Of a stretch of DNA of 41,581 nt, positions 19,020-27,765 are shown piece after piece. The stretch is from Candidatus Ancillula kalotermitis. Its GTDB lineage: Bacteria; Actinomycetota; Actinomycetes; Actinomycetales; Bifidobacteriaceae. A model generated the notes under the pieces. It was not told the DNA's origin and ran no database searches. It worked only from the letters and a program-made list of their open reading frames with translations. The number at the start of each line of letters is the position of its first letter. Position 1 is the first letter of the stretch. Made by a program: the position numbers and the translations under genes. The DNA lies in contig JAISRT010000020.1 of the NCBI GenBank assembly GCA_031273495.1, forward strand, positions 1-41,581, read 5' to 3'.

Positions 19020-19902
19020 AAGCATTGACGACTGGGAAAAGATAGCTGAGGGGAAAGTGCGCGAGCTTTACGCCCCAAAGTTCGAACACCCCAAAGGTGA
19101 TGTCATTCTTGTTGTTGCATCGAACCGCATTTCAGCATTTGACTTCATTCTCGACGCTGAAATCCCACTGAAAGGTGCAGCATTGACACGGAGTTCAGTC
19201 TTCTGGTTTTACGAAATTGAGGAGAACTTAAACATCCCAACGCATTTTATTAGTGTAGATGACGAGAGTATTCCCGAAGTTTTTCGCGGGCGGGCAATGC
19301 TTTGTAAGAGGCTTAAAATGATTCCGGCTGAGTGCGTTGCACGTGGTTTCTTAACTGGGTCTGCATTTCAAGAATATGCGAAGACTGGTAAGTTCCAAGA
19401 GTTTGACTTGCCTTCTGGGCTAAAGGACGGCGCGAAATTAGACAAACCGATATTCAGTCCAGCGACGAAAGCGGCAGTGGGTGACCATGATGAAAACATA
19501 TCGTTTGACACCTTAGCAGAAATAATTGGTGAGGAACTTGCTGAGAAGTTGAGAAGCACGACACTTAAAATCTTCGAGTTCGCTAGTAAGAAATGTGAAG
19601 AAGTAGGTCTAACTCTAGTTGATACGAAGTTTGAATTTGGCATTGACCCAAGTAATGGTGAACTAACGCTTGGAGATGAAGCCCTGACGCCAGATTCGAG
19701 CAGATATCTAGACGAAAACGCAAAAAGTTTCGACAAGCAGTATGTTCGCGATTGGTTGTTGAACGAGTCAGGATGGGTAAAAGAGTCTGGGGATAAACCA
19801 CCAGCGTTGCCACACGACGTGGTCGGACAAACTTCGGAGCGTTATTTAGACCTGTTGCAGAGGTTTTGGTTGAGCATAAGTGAAGGCAAGAAAGAGTGGT
19901 AG
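19015..19902 (+). CDS. purC: Phosphoribosylaminoimidazole-succinocarboxamide synthase
   Basis: GKVRELY, VVASNRISAFDFIL, ECVARGFLTGSAFQEY, FEFGIDPSNGELTLGDEALTPDSSRY. Confidence 0.97.
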   Translation: MKSIDDWEKIAEGKVRELYAPKFEHPKGDVILVVASNRISAFDFILDAEIPLKGAALTRSSVFWFYEIEENLNIPTHFISVDDESIPEVFRGRAMLCKRLKMIPAECVARGFLTGSAFQEYAKTGKFQEFDLPSGLKDGAKLDKPIFSPATKAAVGDHDENISFDTLAEIIGEELAEKLRSTTLKIFEFASKKCEEVGLTLVDTKFEFGIDPSNGELTLGDEALTPDSSRYLDENAKSFDKQYVRDWLLNESGWVKESGDKPPALPHDVVGQTSERYLDLLQRFWLSISEGKKEW

Positions 19903-19941
19903 ATTTTTTAGTATGAATGTTAGTGAAGTTAGGAGAGAAAA

Positions 19942-20394
19942 ATGAAAATAGCAGTTGCATCAGATCATGCAGGTATTGACCTGAAGTTGCCAATGTTGGA
20001 GGTCTTGAAGGAGAGGGGTATAGAGTTCACTGATTTCGGGACTCATGACCATAATTCTACTGACTATCCTTCTTGGGGTGAGCTTGTTGGCAAAAAAGTT
20101 GCGAGCGGTGAGTATGAAAAGGGGCTGCTGTTTTGCGGAACGGGAATTGGTATTTCACTGGCAGCAAACAGTGTGAAGGGAATCCGTGCGGTTGTCTGCT
20201 CAGACGTCTTTAGCGCGAAAATGAGCAGGGAGCATAACAATTGCAATATTCTTTCTCTTGGAGCGCGCGTCGTCGGGGTTGGCTTGGCAGCAGAGATCCT
20301 TAACGCTTGGCTTGATACCGATTTTGAAGATGGTGGGCGTCATCAACGGCGTGTTGACATGTTGATTGACATTCAGGACGAGAATATGAAGTAG
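19942..20394 (+). CDS. rpiB: Ribose-5-phosphate isomerase B
   Basis: MKIAVASDHAGIDLK, DFGTHDHNSTDYP, GLLFCGTGIGISLAANSVKGIRA; SD aggaga. Confidence 0.97.
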   Translation: MKIAVASDHAGIDLKLPMLEVLKERGIEFTDFGTHDHNSTDYPSWGELVGKKVASGEYEKGLLFCGTGIGISLAANSVKGIRAVVCSDVFSAKMSREHNNCNILSLGARVVGVGLAAEILNAWLDTDFEDGGRHQRRVDMLIDIQDENMK

Positions 20395-20480
20395 ACTGCC
20401 CTGTTGGCAGTGCGACCTTTGTGCAAATCTCGGCTGCGTTCTCGGCTGCGTAGCGCGTTGAACATCATAGTTGTGCCCTG

Positions 20481-21617
20481 TCAGCTGTCACTCAGCGCGG
20501 CAAGTTGTCCGCATGCGCCGTCGATGTCCTGACCACGTGACTCTCTTAGGGTTGTCTGTATGCCTCGGGATCGTAGCGTTTCCAGAAAGGTCGATGTAGC
20601 AGAATCAGTTGATGCGGTCCATGGCGAGCCCTCCACGTTGTTGAGCGGTATCAAGTTGACATGCACCCAGTTTGACCCTCGTCTATTTAGTATCTTTGCA
20701 AGGGTGTTGGCATGTTTTTCCGAGTCGTTAACATTCAGCATTAAGGCGTATTCAATCGAAACGCGCCGCTTCTTAGTCTGGTAGTATTGAAAAGCAGCGT
20801 CTAGCACAGTATCTAAGTCATACTTCTTGTTGATTGGAACGAGTTTGGACCGCAGTTCGTCAGTTGGTGCGTGCAGTGAAATTGCAAGCCGCAGAGGAAA
20901 CTTGGCTTCGGCAAGACGGTTTATTCCTGGAATAATGCCTGAAGTGGAGATTGTTACGTTTCGTGCAGGAATCCCAAAGTTCGGACGCGCAGTTTGCGTT
21001 CTGACTGTTGTGGTTGAGTCGTCAGTGTGGTTGATAGATGGCGCACAGATTTGCTCGAGTGCTTCAAAAATGTTGTCGAGGTTCTGCGTCGGCTCACCCT
21101 CACCCATAAAAACAATGTTCGTTAGTCGTCGTGGCTCATAAAGCGTGTGGACATCAGATGTGTTAGGGCCAAATTTTGCTGGAGAAGTGAGCGACCTGGC
21201 AGCAAAAAAGACTTGTTCGATGATTTCGCGTGAAGAAAGGTTGCGCTTGAAACCTAGCTTACCAGTTGCACAAAACGGACACCCGATGGCGCACCCAACC
21301 TGGCTCGAAATACATAGCGTTGCGCGATCAGGATATAGCATCAACACTGACTCGATGAGGTTACTATCTTGAAGGCGAAATAGTGTTTTTATCGTCTTTC
21401 CCTCATCGCCTATCTGCTGCTTTAGCGGTTCCAGCACCTGAGGAAACGCCACTTCACATAACTCTGGCGCCAGTTTCCCTATGTCAGACATGTCACGCGG
21501 GTCAATGCTAAGGTGTTCAAAATAGTGCACTTCGAGCTGCTTAGTGCGCAGTTTGGCTTGGCGTTCATCTCTGAACAGCGAGGGCGCTGATGCGTAGAGT
21601 GCATGATAATCTAGTAT
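20481..21617 (-). CDS. rlmN: 23S rRNA/tRNA adenine-C2 methyltransferase RlmN
   Basis: LCISSQVGCAIGCPFCATGKLGF, NIVFMGEGEPTQN, ISTSGIIPGI, LAISLHAPTDELR. Start drawn at in-frame ATA 21617, 6 nt after TATAAT; the ORF-track start lies upstream of that box. Confidence 0.93.
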   Translation of the reverse strand: MLDYHALYASAPSLFRDERQAKLRTKQLEVHYFEHLSIDPRDMSDIGKLAPELCEVAFPQVLEPLKQQIGDEGKTIKTLFRLQDSNLIESVLMLYPDRATLCISSQVGCAIGCPFCATGKLGFKRNLSSREIIEQVFFAARSLTSPAKFGPNTSDVHTLYEPRRLTNIVFMGEGEPTQNLDNIFEALEQICAPSINHTDDSTTTVRTQTARPNFGIPARNVTISTSGIIPGINRLAEAKFPLRLAISLHAPTDELRSKLVPINKKYDLDTVLDAAFQYYQTKKRRVSIEYALMLNVNDSEKHANTLAKILNRRGSNWVHVNLIPLNNVEGSPWTASTDSATSTFLETLRSRGIQTTLRESRGQDIDGACGQLAALSDS

Positions 21618-21659
21618 GAAGTCATTATAGCACACGCACACCCCCACGTCATCCCACCG

Positions 21660-21852
21660 CCGCCCAGCGTGGCATAAAGCCAAGGGCAGGCGCGGGCTTG
21701 TCCGTCCCCTGTCATCCCTCATGGATACACTGCCTCCTCATGTCATCCCTCGGCATAAAGCCAAGGGCAAGCGCGGGCTTGTCCGCCCGCTGTCATCCTT
21801 GGGCTTGTCCGTCCCCTGTCATCCTTGGGCTTGTCCCGAGGATCTATCGCAC
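21660..21852. repeat. REP-like palindromic repeat cluster (copy C)
   Basis: ggcataaagccaagggcaggcgcgggcttgtccgtcccctgtcatccc ... gtcatccttgggcttgtcccgaggatcta. Confidence 0.85.
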
Positions 21853-21921
21853 ACACTCCGCGTCGCAACGCCTCCCGCGGCGGTAAATCACCACGCTCGG
21901 GGTTACTCCGCTAGTCACACA

Positions 21922-22299
21922 CTACCTCTTGCTCACTGGTTCCCTAACCTGACGGTTACTCTCAATCCCCAAACGCTTATGCTGCTCTCTTGTAGCCTCC
22001 TCTAAGCTCTGCAACGAAACAAGTAGTAGACGCTTTCCCATCTTCTCAAAATCAAAGAAGTATGTCATATTGGTGTCTCCAACTTCAAAAAACACTGTAA
22101 GAAAGAATGTGTTACCCACAAAAATCCCCTTCGTAATGCTTGCGACTTTGACTGAAGACACTCTATTACAATACTGTTCACGTAATTGTAGTATCCTTTC
22201 CCGCACTACGCCAATGCAGCAGTCTTCTAAGTCACGCGGTCCTTTCCTTTGAAAGATCACAGCAAGGACATATTTTACGATTCCGAAAGCTAAAGCCAT
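21922..22299 (-). CDS. Hypothetical protein (125 aa)
   Basis: Strong SD aaaggagg 7 nt before the ATG, and an upstream tatact. Confidence 0.6.
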   Translation of the reverse strand: MALAFGIVKYVLAVIFQRKGPRDLEDCCIGVVRERILQLREQYCNRVSSVKVASITKGIFVGNTFFLTVFFEVGDTNMTYFFDFEKMGKRLLLVSLQSLEEATREQHKRLGIESNRQVREPVSKR

Positions 22300-22374
22300 A
22301 TTGTTCCTCCTTTTGAGTTCACCCTAATAATAGTATACATCACCAGTCAATCAAACTTACTAGCCTAGTCCTTT

Positions 22375-22426
22375 GGTTAATAAGTGCCATTTTTATGAAA
22401 ATCTGCATACTCAGTTAATAAGTCGC
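22375..22426 (+). repeat. Short dispersed repeat 'ggttaataagtgcca' (copy 3 plus a degenerate copy)
   Basis: ggttaataagtgcca at 22375-22389; cagttaataagtcgc at 22412. Confidence 0.6.
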
Positions 22427-22592
22427 TTGAACCCAGTTAAAATCGGCATCAACAAATGAGCATTTCGCATTTCTAGCGCGTTTTCATGTCTCCTGCAGTA
22501 ATTTCGTGCTAAAATCATACAGACACTGAGGTGCACACTGCCCTGCGTGGAATAAACTGTGTAACTCTGCGTTACTATAATAAGGAGGAATT

Positions 22593-23144
22593 ATGGCAGA
22601 GAACGAGAATAATGAAAATGAGACGAATGACGTTGATAGCGCCGTAAAAGAGGCCGAAGATATTATCAACAATGTGGCAGAGTCCGAAGAGTGTAAGCCA
22701 GAAGAGCCAGCCTGCGGGCACGACCCAGACACATTAGCTGCATTAGCGCGCGAGAGAGCCGATTTTATGAACTTCAAGACAAGAGCGTCGAAGGAGCAAG
22801 AACGTTCGCGAGGCTTTGGGAAACGTGATGCAATATTGACGTTAATTCCCGCGATTGATGAGGTGGAACGCGCAAAGGAACACGGTGACGTGGATGCTGA
22901 GTCGCCAATAGGCAAGATTATCGCGAAGATTGACGAGGCGTTTGAGAAGTTAGGCATCAAGAAGTTCGCGGAGAAGGGTGAAGAGTTCGATCCCAAGGTT
23001 CACGAAGCCTTGATGAACCGCGACGCAGGTGAGGATGATGAAATAGAAGAAGGGAAAGTGCTGATTGACAATATAGTCGAAAAGGGCTATAAACTCGATG
23101 ATGACATTATCCGGACTGCAAAGGTAACTACTGTCAGCAAATAG
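22593..23144 (+). CDS. grpE: Nucleotide exchange factor GrpE
   Basis: [52 protein letters not shown] aaggagg. Confidence 0.93.
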   Translation: MAENENNENETNDVDSAVKEAEDIINNVAESEECKPEEPACGHDPDTLAALARERADFMNFKTRASKEQERSRGFGKRDAILTLIPAIDEVERAKEHGDVDAESPIGKIIAKIDEAFEKLGIKKFAEKGEEFDPKVHEALMNRDAGEDDEIEEGKVLIDNIVEKGYKLDDDIIRTAKVTTVSK

Positions 23145-23151
23145 GAGAAAT

Positions 23152-23871
23152 ATGAACGAGCAGAATTATTTCAATAAGGACTACTACAAGACACTCGGAC
23201 TGAAGAAAGATGCGAGTGAACAGGACATCAAGAAGGCATTTCGTAAGCTCAGCCGGCAATATCACCCTGACAAGAACCCAAACAACAAGGCAGCGGAGGA
23301 GAAGTTCAAGGAGATCACTGAGGCGCACACTGTTCTGGGCAATCAGCAGGAACGCGAAAAGTATGACCAGATACGAGCGATGGCAGGCGGTGGCCCCCGA
23401 TTTGCGGCAGGCGGAGGGAACGGCGGGTTTCAGGACTTTTTCGGAGGCGGTGCGCCGTTCGGTGGAGGAACCAGTTTCCGCAGTTCAGGTGGCAGTTACG
23501 GAGGCGGTGGGTTCGGTGGCATCAATCTCGACGACATTCTGAGCAGCCTAGGCGGTGGTGGTGGGTTCGGTAGTTCCAATGGATTCCAACAAGCCGCGCC
23601 AACCACACCTAGTGAACCTCAAGTCGACAAGACGATAAAAATTAGCTTCAAGAATGCGATTTTCGGTGCCAAAGTCAAGCACCGTTTCAAGGACGGGTCC
23701 GAGGTGACATTCATTATTCCTGCAGGCACCAATGACGGTAAAATCTTCCTGGTCAAGAGCCCCAGCGGTAAAAAGGAGCGCGTTAAAGTCACAATCAAAG
23801 TGCCCGACGCAACGAAGTTAACTGAGCCCGAGCAGCAGAAACTCAAGGACGCATTGACATTTCTGAGATAG
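23152..23871 (+). CDS. DnaJ/CbpA-like co-chaperone, short form without zinc finger
   Basis: J-domain [37 protein letters not shown]-rich linker, single shortened C-terminal beta domain; 239 aa. Confidence 0.9.
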   Translation: MNEQNYFNKDYYKTLGLKKDASEQDIKKAFRKLSRQYHPDKNPNNKAAEEKFKEITEAHTVLGNQQEREKYDQIRAMAGGGPRFAAGGGNGGFQDFFGGGAPFGGGTSFRSSGGSYGGGGFGGINLDDILSSLGGGGGFGSSNGFQQAAPTTPSEPQVDKTIKISFKNAIFGAKVKHRFKDGSEVTFIIPAGTNDGKIFLVKSPSGKKERVKVTIKVPDATKLTEPEQQKLKDALTFLR

Positions 23872-23902
23872 TGACACTGCTTCGTGCTAAACTATTATTG
23901 TA

Positions 23903-26056
23903 GTGGTAAACTTAACGAAAAAAGCAGTCGAGCAAGCGTTCGATTTAATAGTCGCGCAGAAAAAAAATGCGACTAAGCGTCCCCAGCAAGTCAAACTCTC
24001 ACAAGAAATTGCGGCATCCATAAAGAATAGGCAGAACTTTCTTGGGCAGGGCTCAACCGGAATCGGGAAGACCTATGCATACTTAGTGCCTATTATTCTG
24101 TCGGGTGAGTGGACCTTGATATCAACCGCCACCAAGCACCTGTCGACCCAAATTGTAGAAAAAGATTTAGCGTTCCTGAGTGAGATTTTTCCAGATGTTA
24201 GTTTTGCTGAGATGAAGGGTGCACGCAACTACTTCTGCCCCGCAAAAGCGCAAGAGGCACTTAGCGAGTTCAATAGCAGTATTTTTAACGCAGAAGGGGA
24301 GATGCTTGACGCCGAGAAGTATGACGAATATCTCTCGGGAGGTAAACTAGACGACTACACTTTAGCGATGCTCTGGGTGTTGAAACATACTGGCGGATCC
24401 TTCAATTACATTTCGCAGTGCCCGCACAAATTAAAGCCCGACCAAGAGCAGAGCTTAACGGCGTCCTCAATGGGGTGTGCACTAAAAGTCGGTGACCAAA
24501 ACATTAAGGGTAAGACAACCCACGCCAAAGCAGATGCCAACAAATCGAAGAGTTGCAGCTTTGCACTTGAGTTTAAGTGTCCGCTTGCTAACGCGATCAA
24601 TGACGCTGCCAGCGCAAAAATACTGGTGACGACCCACGCCAACGTGGCGTCTTGGATAAATAACGAGGAGTCAATGGGGGTGTTGTCGGGCGTCAATGAC
24701 AAAAACCGTCCGATTTGGGTCGCCGACGAAGCACATGAGCTTGAAGGTGTGCTTGAAAACTGCTGGTCAACAACACTCTCAAAGGTCAACATCAACGAGT
24801 GTGTCACCCGAATCGAAAAACAGAACACAATTAAGCAGTCGCCAATCTCGGCCGGGACTATAAAAACTATCCGGTCACACTGTGAATCCCTATTGAAAGA
24901 AGTCGAGTTATCTTTCAAGAAGCACTACAAGCCTACAGGTGGGTCGAATTACGGCGAAAAAACAGTGACGATAAAAGAGCTTGACCAAGGTATAGTTGAC
25001 CAGATTAATGAGCTACTGTCAATTCTTGAACTCCAGGAGAACTTGCTTCGAGAGTGCATTTCGAACAATAGTATTCCCTCAAACTTGGGTAAGAACTTGC
25101 TGTCCGAGATTTCACGTTTCAAAGAGTTGCTATGCGGCGCGAAGTATATGAGCACTGAGGAATCCCCGCGAGTGCTTTATTTGACCCAGTCTGTTGAGAA
25201 GCGTAAAGAGGAGTATGCCGTCAAGAACTTTCCGCTGAATATAGCACGGGACCTGTCTGACTCGATGCGTGAGATGAATTTGATTGCGCTGTCTGCAACT
25301 ATGAAGGTAAATGACTCATTCGACCCGATAGCGTCAAATCTTGGCTACAAATTCTCGGGGACACCATTTCGCAGTTTCGACGCCGGCACAGTTTTTGACT
25401 ACCGAAAGCAAGGTATTCTCTACGTCCCAGATCAGGATGACTGCCCAAATCCAAAGACAAACCGTGATGAGCATCTTGAACACTTTATGCAGACTTCCGC
25501 CGAACTAATTGAGCAGGCGAAGGGAGGTGCACTCTGCTTACTGACCACAATACGCGAAGCCAAGACCTGTGCCGAATACCTACGAGAAACACTGACTGGT
25601 GATATTGAAGTGCTTTCATTCGACGACACCACGAATCTCGAGGAACTCGTTGAAAACTTCCGTGGCAGGAAAAACTCGGTTCTCGTCGGCACACGTGGCT
25701 TCTTTCAAGGCCTTGACCTTCCTGGGCAAACACTGCGCCTCGTTCTAATCAACAAAATCCCGTTTGCACCACCCTCTCCGATTACTCAAGAGCGCGAAAA
25801 GTTACTAAAACAGCAGGGCGAGAACTCGTTTATGCAAGTTTCCGTGGTCCCCGCCGCGCAACTTCTAGCTCAAGCAGCGGGGAGGTTAATCCGCAATGTT
25901 GATGACAGGGGAATAGTGGCGGTGTTTGACCCGAGAATTAAGACTACGGGCTGGGGGAGAGTGATCCTAAACTCACTTCCACCATTCTACAGAATCTCAT
26001 CACTTGACGTCTTGTTCAAGTCAGCAAAGGGCCTTGGCAAGCTCTCTAGTGAGTGA
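23903..26056 (+). CDS. DinG/XPD-family ATP-dependent DNA helicase
   Basis: GQGSTGIGKTYAYLVPI, Fe-S-type cysteines, WVADEAHELEG, GTRGFFQGLDLPGQTLRLVLINKIPF, QAAGRLIRNVDDRG. Confidence 0.88.
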   Translation: MVNLTKKAVEQAFDLIVAQKKNATKRPQQVKLSQEIAASIKNRQNFLGQGSTGIGKTYAYLVPIILSGEWTLISTATKHLSTQIVEKDLAFLSEIFPDVSFAEMKGARNYFCPAKAQEALSEFNSSIFNAEGEMLDAEKYDEYLSGGKLDDYTLAMLWVLKHTGGSFNYISQCPHKLKPDQEQSLTASSMGCALKVGDQNIKGKTTHAKADANKSKSCSFALEFKCPLANAINDAASAKILVTTHANVASWINNEESMGVLSGVNDKNRPIWVADEAHELEGVLENCWSTTLSKVNINECVTRIEKQNTIKQSPISAGTIKTIRSHCESLLKEVELSFKKHYKPTGGSNYGEKTVTIKELDQGIVDQINELLSILELQENLLRECISNNSIPSNLGKNLLSEISRFKELLCGAKYMSTEESPRVLYLTQSVEKRKEEYAVKNFPLNIARDLSDSMREMNLIALSATMKVNDSFDPIASNLGYKFSGTPFRSFDAGTVFDYRKQGILYVPDQDDCPNPKTNRDEHLEHFMQTSAELIEQAKGGALCLLTTIREAKTCAEYLRETLTGDIEVLSFDDTTNLEELVENFRGRKNSVLVGTRGFFQGLDLPGQTLRLVLINKIPFAPPSPITQEREKLLKQQGENSFMQVSVVPAAQLLAQAAGRLIRNVDDRGIVAVFDPRIKTTGWGRVILNSLPPFYRISSLDVLFKSAKGLGKLSSE

Positions 26057-26076
26057 AACGTTGCACATTGCGCTCA

Positions 26077-27765
26077 TCACCGCATAATACGGTTGAACGC
26101 ATTAGCCCATAATTCTCCCAACGCGGCATACCCCTTAGTTGACAAGTGGACACCATCTGAATAGAAAAATAGGTTAGCGTTGTCCTTGAAGATGTTAAAC
26201 CCATCGAAGTCACCCGGAAAAACGAATGGATCCTGCTCAATAATCTTATCAATCGCGCTGTCAATTTGCCCTGTTATGAAGGAGTTAGTCTGCGCAGTGT
26301 CGTCTTCTGCGCCGTATTTCCCCTTAACGTAAATCGGTTTGCTCAATATAATATACTCTATACCCGACTGCTCAAGGCGCGCGACCACACTTTGCATTTC
26401 CTGCAGGAAGTTACCGTAATTCGAACTCAACGCATTATTTGTCCCCATCATCATATGCACGACTTTGATGTTCTTCTCCTTCAGGTCATTGAAAACGAAG
26501 TCATCTTTTGCCAGGTCCCCTGCAACTGAACCACCCACACCGTAATTCTCAAGCGAAAAGCCAGGTCCTAGTATTTTGAGCGCGGTGTCTGGCGCGTTAA
26601 CACATCGATAAGTGGAATAACACATAGCACCACGAGTCAAGGAATCACCAACAAACCCGATTTTCGTCACAGTCTCTGGCAACTTAACGCGTAGGAAGAT
26701 CTCAATTGCGTCGATGTAATCTGTAGAGTCGGTTAATGTTCCAGCGAATGTGCCGTTAAAATGCCAGCCACCCCACTTTGAATTGTTCGCATGCACCCGG
26801 TAAAACACGTCGTATTTCTGCACAATCGGACCGCTCAGCAGAATTTGCACAGCACTTAGCGCCCTCGACTTCTCTTTTTGTAAACCACTGCCATTGACTG
26901 ACCAAGGTGTCCAAGTCTTAATATCATTCATAAAAGCACGGTATTTCACTCCTGAACTCTCCGAAAACTGCGTATTAGGATCAAGCTTGATGTTCAAGTC
27001 CGAAATAGGCAGCCCACGGTCAATCGTCCCGCTCATCAGGCCGTTCATTCTGGTATTGTCTTGTCCAACCGTTGGGATGGTCGTATAGTATGAAATCGAA
27101 CTACCCGTGTTGTCCTCTGCGTCATTCGACTGAACACCTTTTGAATCCAGAAGCTTAAGTGTGTCCTTTGATTCAGCACGGTTATTCCTAATGCGAAGTT
27201 CATAGGCGTCAAGAACATTTTTGCCACTAAGATCACCGGCAGCTTCACCAGCGTTAACCCACGGCTCCCAGTCCGCGCCGTTGAAGAAGTGAACTCGATA
27301 ATATAGCGTTAAGTGCTCGGAAGTCTTAGTATTCACGTTGATTTTGATTGCCGAAATTGCATTGCCCTTGCCCTCCCAGCCCGCAGTCTGTCCATTCGAC
27401 CTGGTCTCTTGCCACCCGCGCTCGGAACAATATGCTGAATATTCTACACTAGCGTCAAACTCATCGAACTGTGCTTGAATTTGAAACTGCCTTAATGTTT
27501 CATCGCCTAGTGGGTCCCCCGCCGACTCGCCGTCACTGACCCAAGGTTGCCATCCAGTCGAAGAAATGTCTGCGTTGTAGAAAAACCCATTGCGCTGGTC
27601 ATCTTGTAGAACTGGTGAACTTGAATTAACACCTGCACTCTGCGTCAACTTTAGATCCGCGAAAAATAGCGTTCCTGACAGGGCAGTCAAGCATACAAGA
27701 CACACGAGGACTGCTGTAATTGTGCCGCGCGGTAACTTTCTTGCACTTGAATCGTGTGACGTCAA
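26077..27765 (-). CDS. SGNH-family hydrolase with N-terminal ChW-like repeats
   Basis: N-terminal TM; repeats such as LYYRVHFFNGADWEPWVNAGEAAGDLSGKNVLDAYELRI and VFYRVHANNSKWGGWHFNGTFAGTLTDSTDYIDAIEIFL; catalytic GFVGDSLTRGA, MMGTNNA, FFYSDGVHLSTKGY. Confidence 0.85.
   Translation of the reverse strand: MTSHDSSARKLPRGTITAVLVCLVCLTALSGTLFFADLKLTQSAGVNSSSPVLQDDQRNGFFYNADISSTGWQPWVSDGESAGDPLGDETLRQFQIQAQFDEFDASVEYSAYCSERGWQETRSNGQTAGWEGKGNAISAIKINVNTKTSEHLTLYYRVHFFNGADWEPWVNAGEAAGDLSGKNVLDAYELRIRNNRAESKDTLKLLDSKGVQSNDAEDNTGSSISYYTTIPTVGQDNTRMNGLMSGTIDRGLPISDLNIKLDPNTQFSESSGVKYRAFMNDIKTWTPWSVNGSGLQKEKSRALSAVQILLSGPIVQKYDVFYRVHANNSKWGGWHFNGTFAGTLTDSTDYIDAIEIFLRVKLPETVTKIGFVGDSLTRGAMCYSTYRCVNAPDTALKILGPGFSLENYGVGGSVAGDLAKDDFVFNDLKEKNIKVVHMMMGTNNALSSNYGNFLQEMQSVVARLEQSGIEYIILSKPIYVKGKYGAEDDTAQTNSFITGQIDSAIDKIIEQDPFVFPGDFDGFNIFKDNANLFFYSDGVHLSTKGYAALGELWANAFNRIMR

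Noticed and set aside
22060-22076. caccaatatgacatac (minus strand) matching the start of the duplicated purC promoter
   Set aside because: 16-nt match inside the 125-aa hypothetical ORF; one such match is plausible by chance in ~41 kb.
22430-22592. HrcA CIRCE or HspR HAIR operator upstream of grpE
   Set aside because: No TTAGCACTC-N9-GAGTGCTAA or CTTGAGT-N7-ACTCAAG arrangement found by eye.
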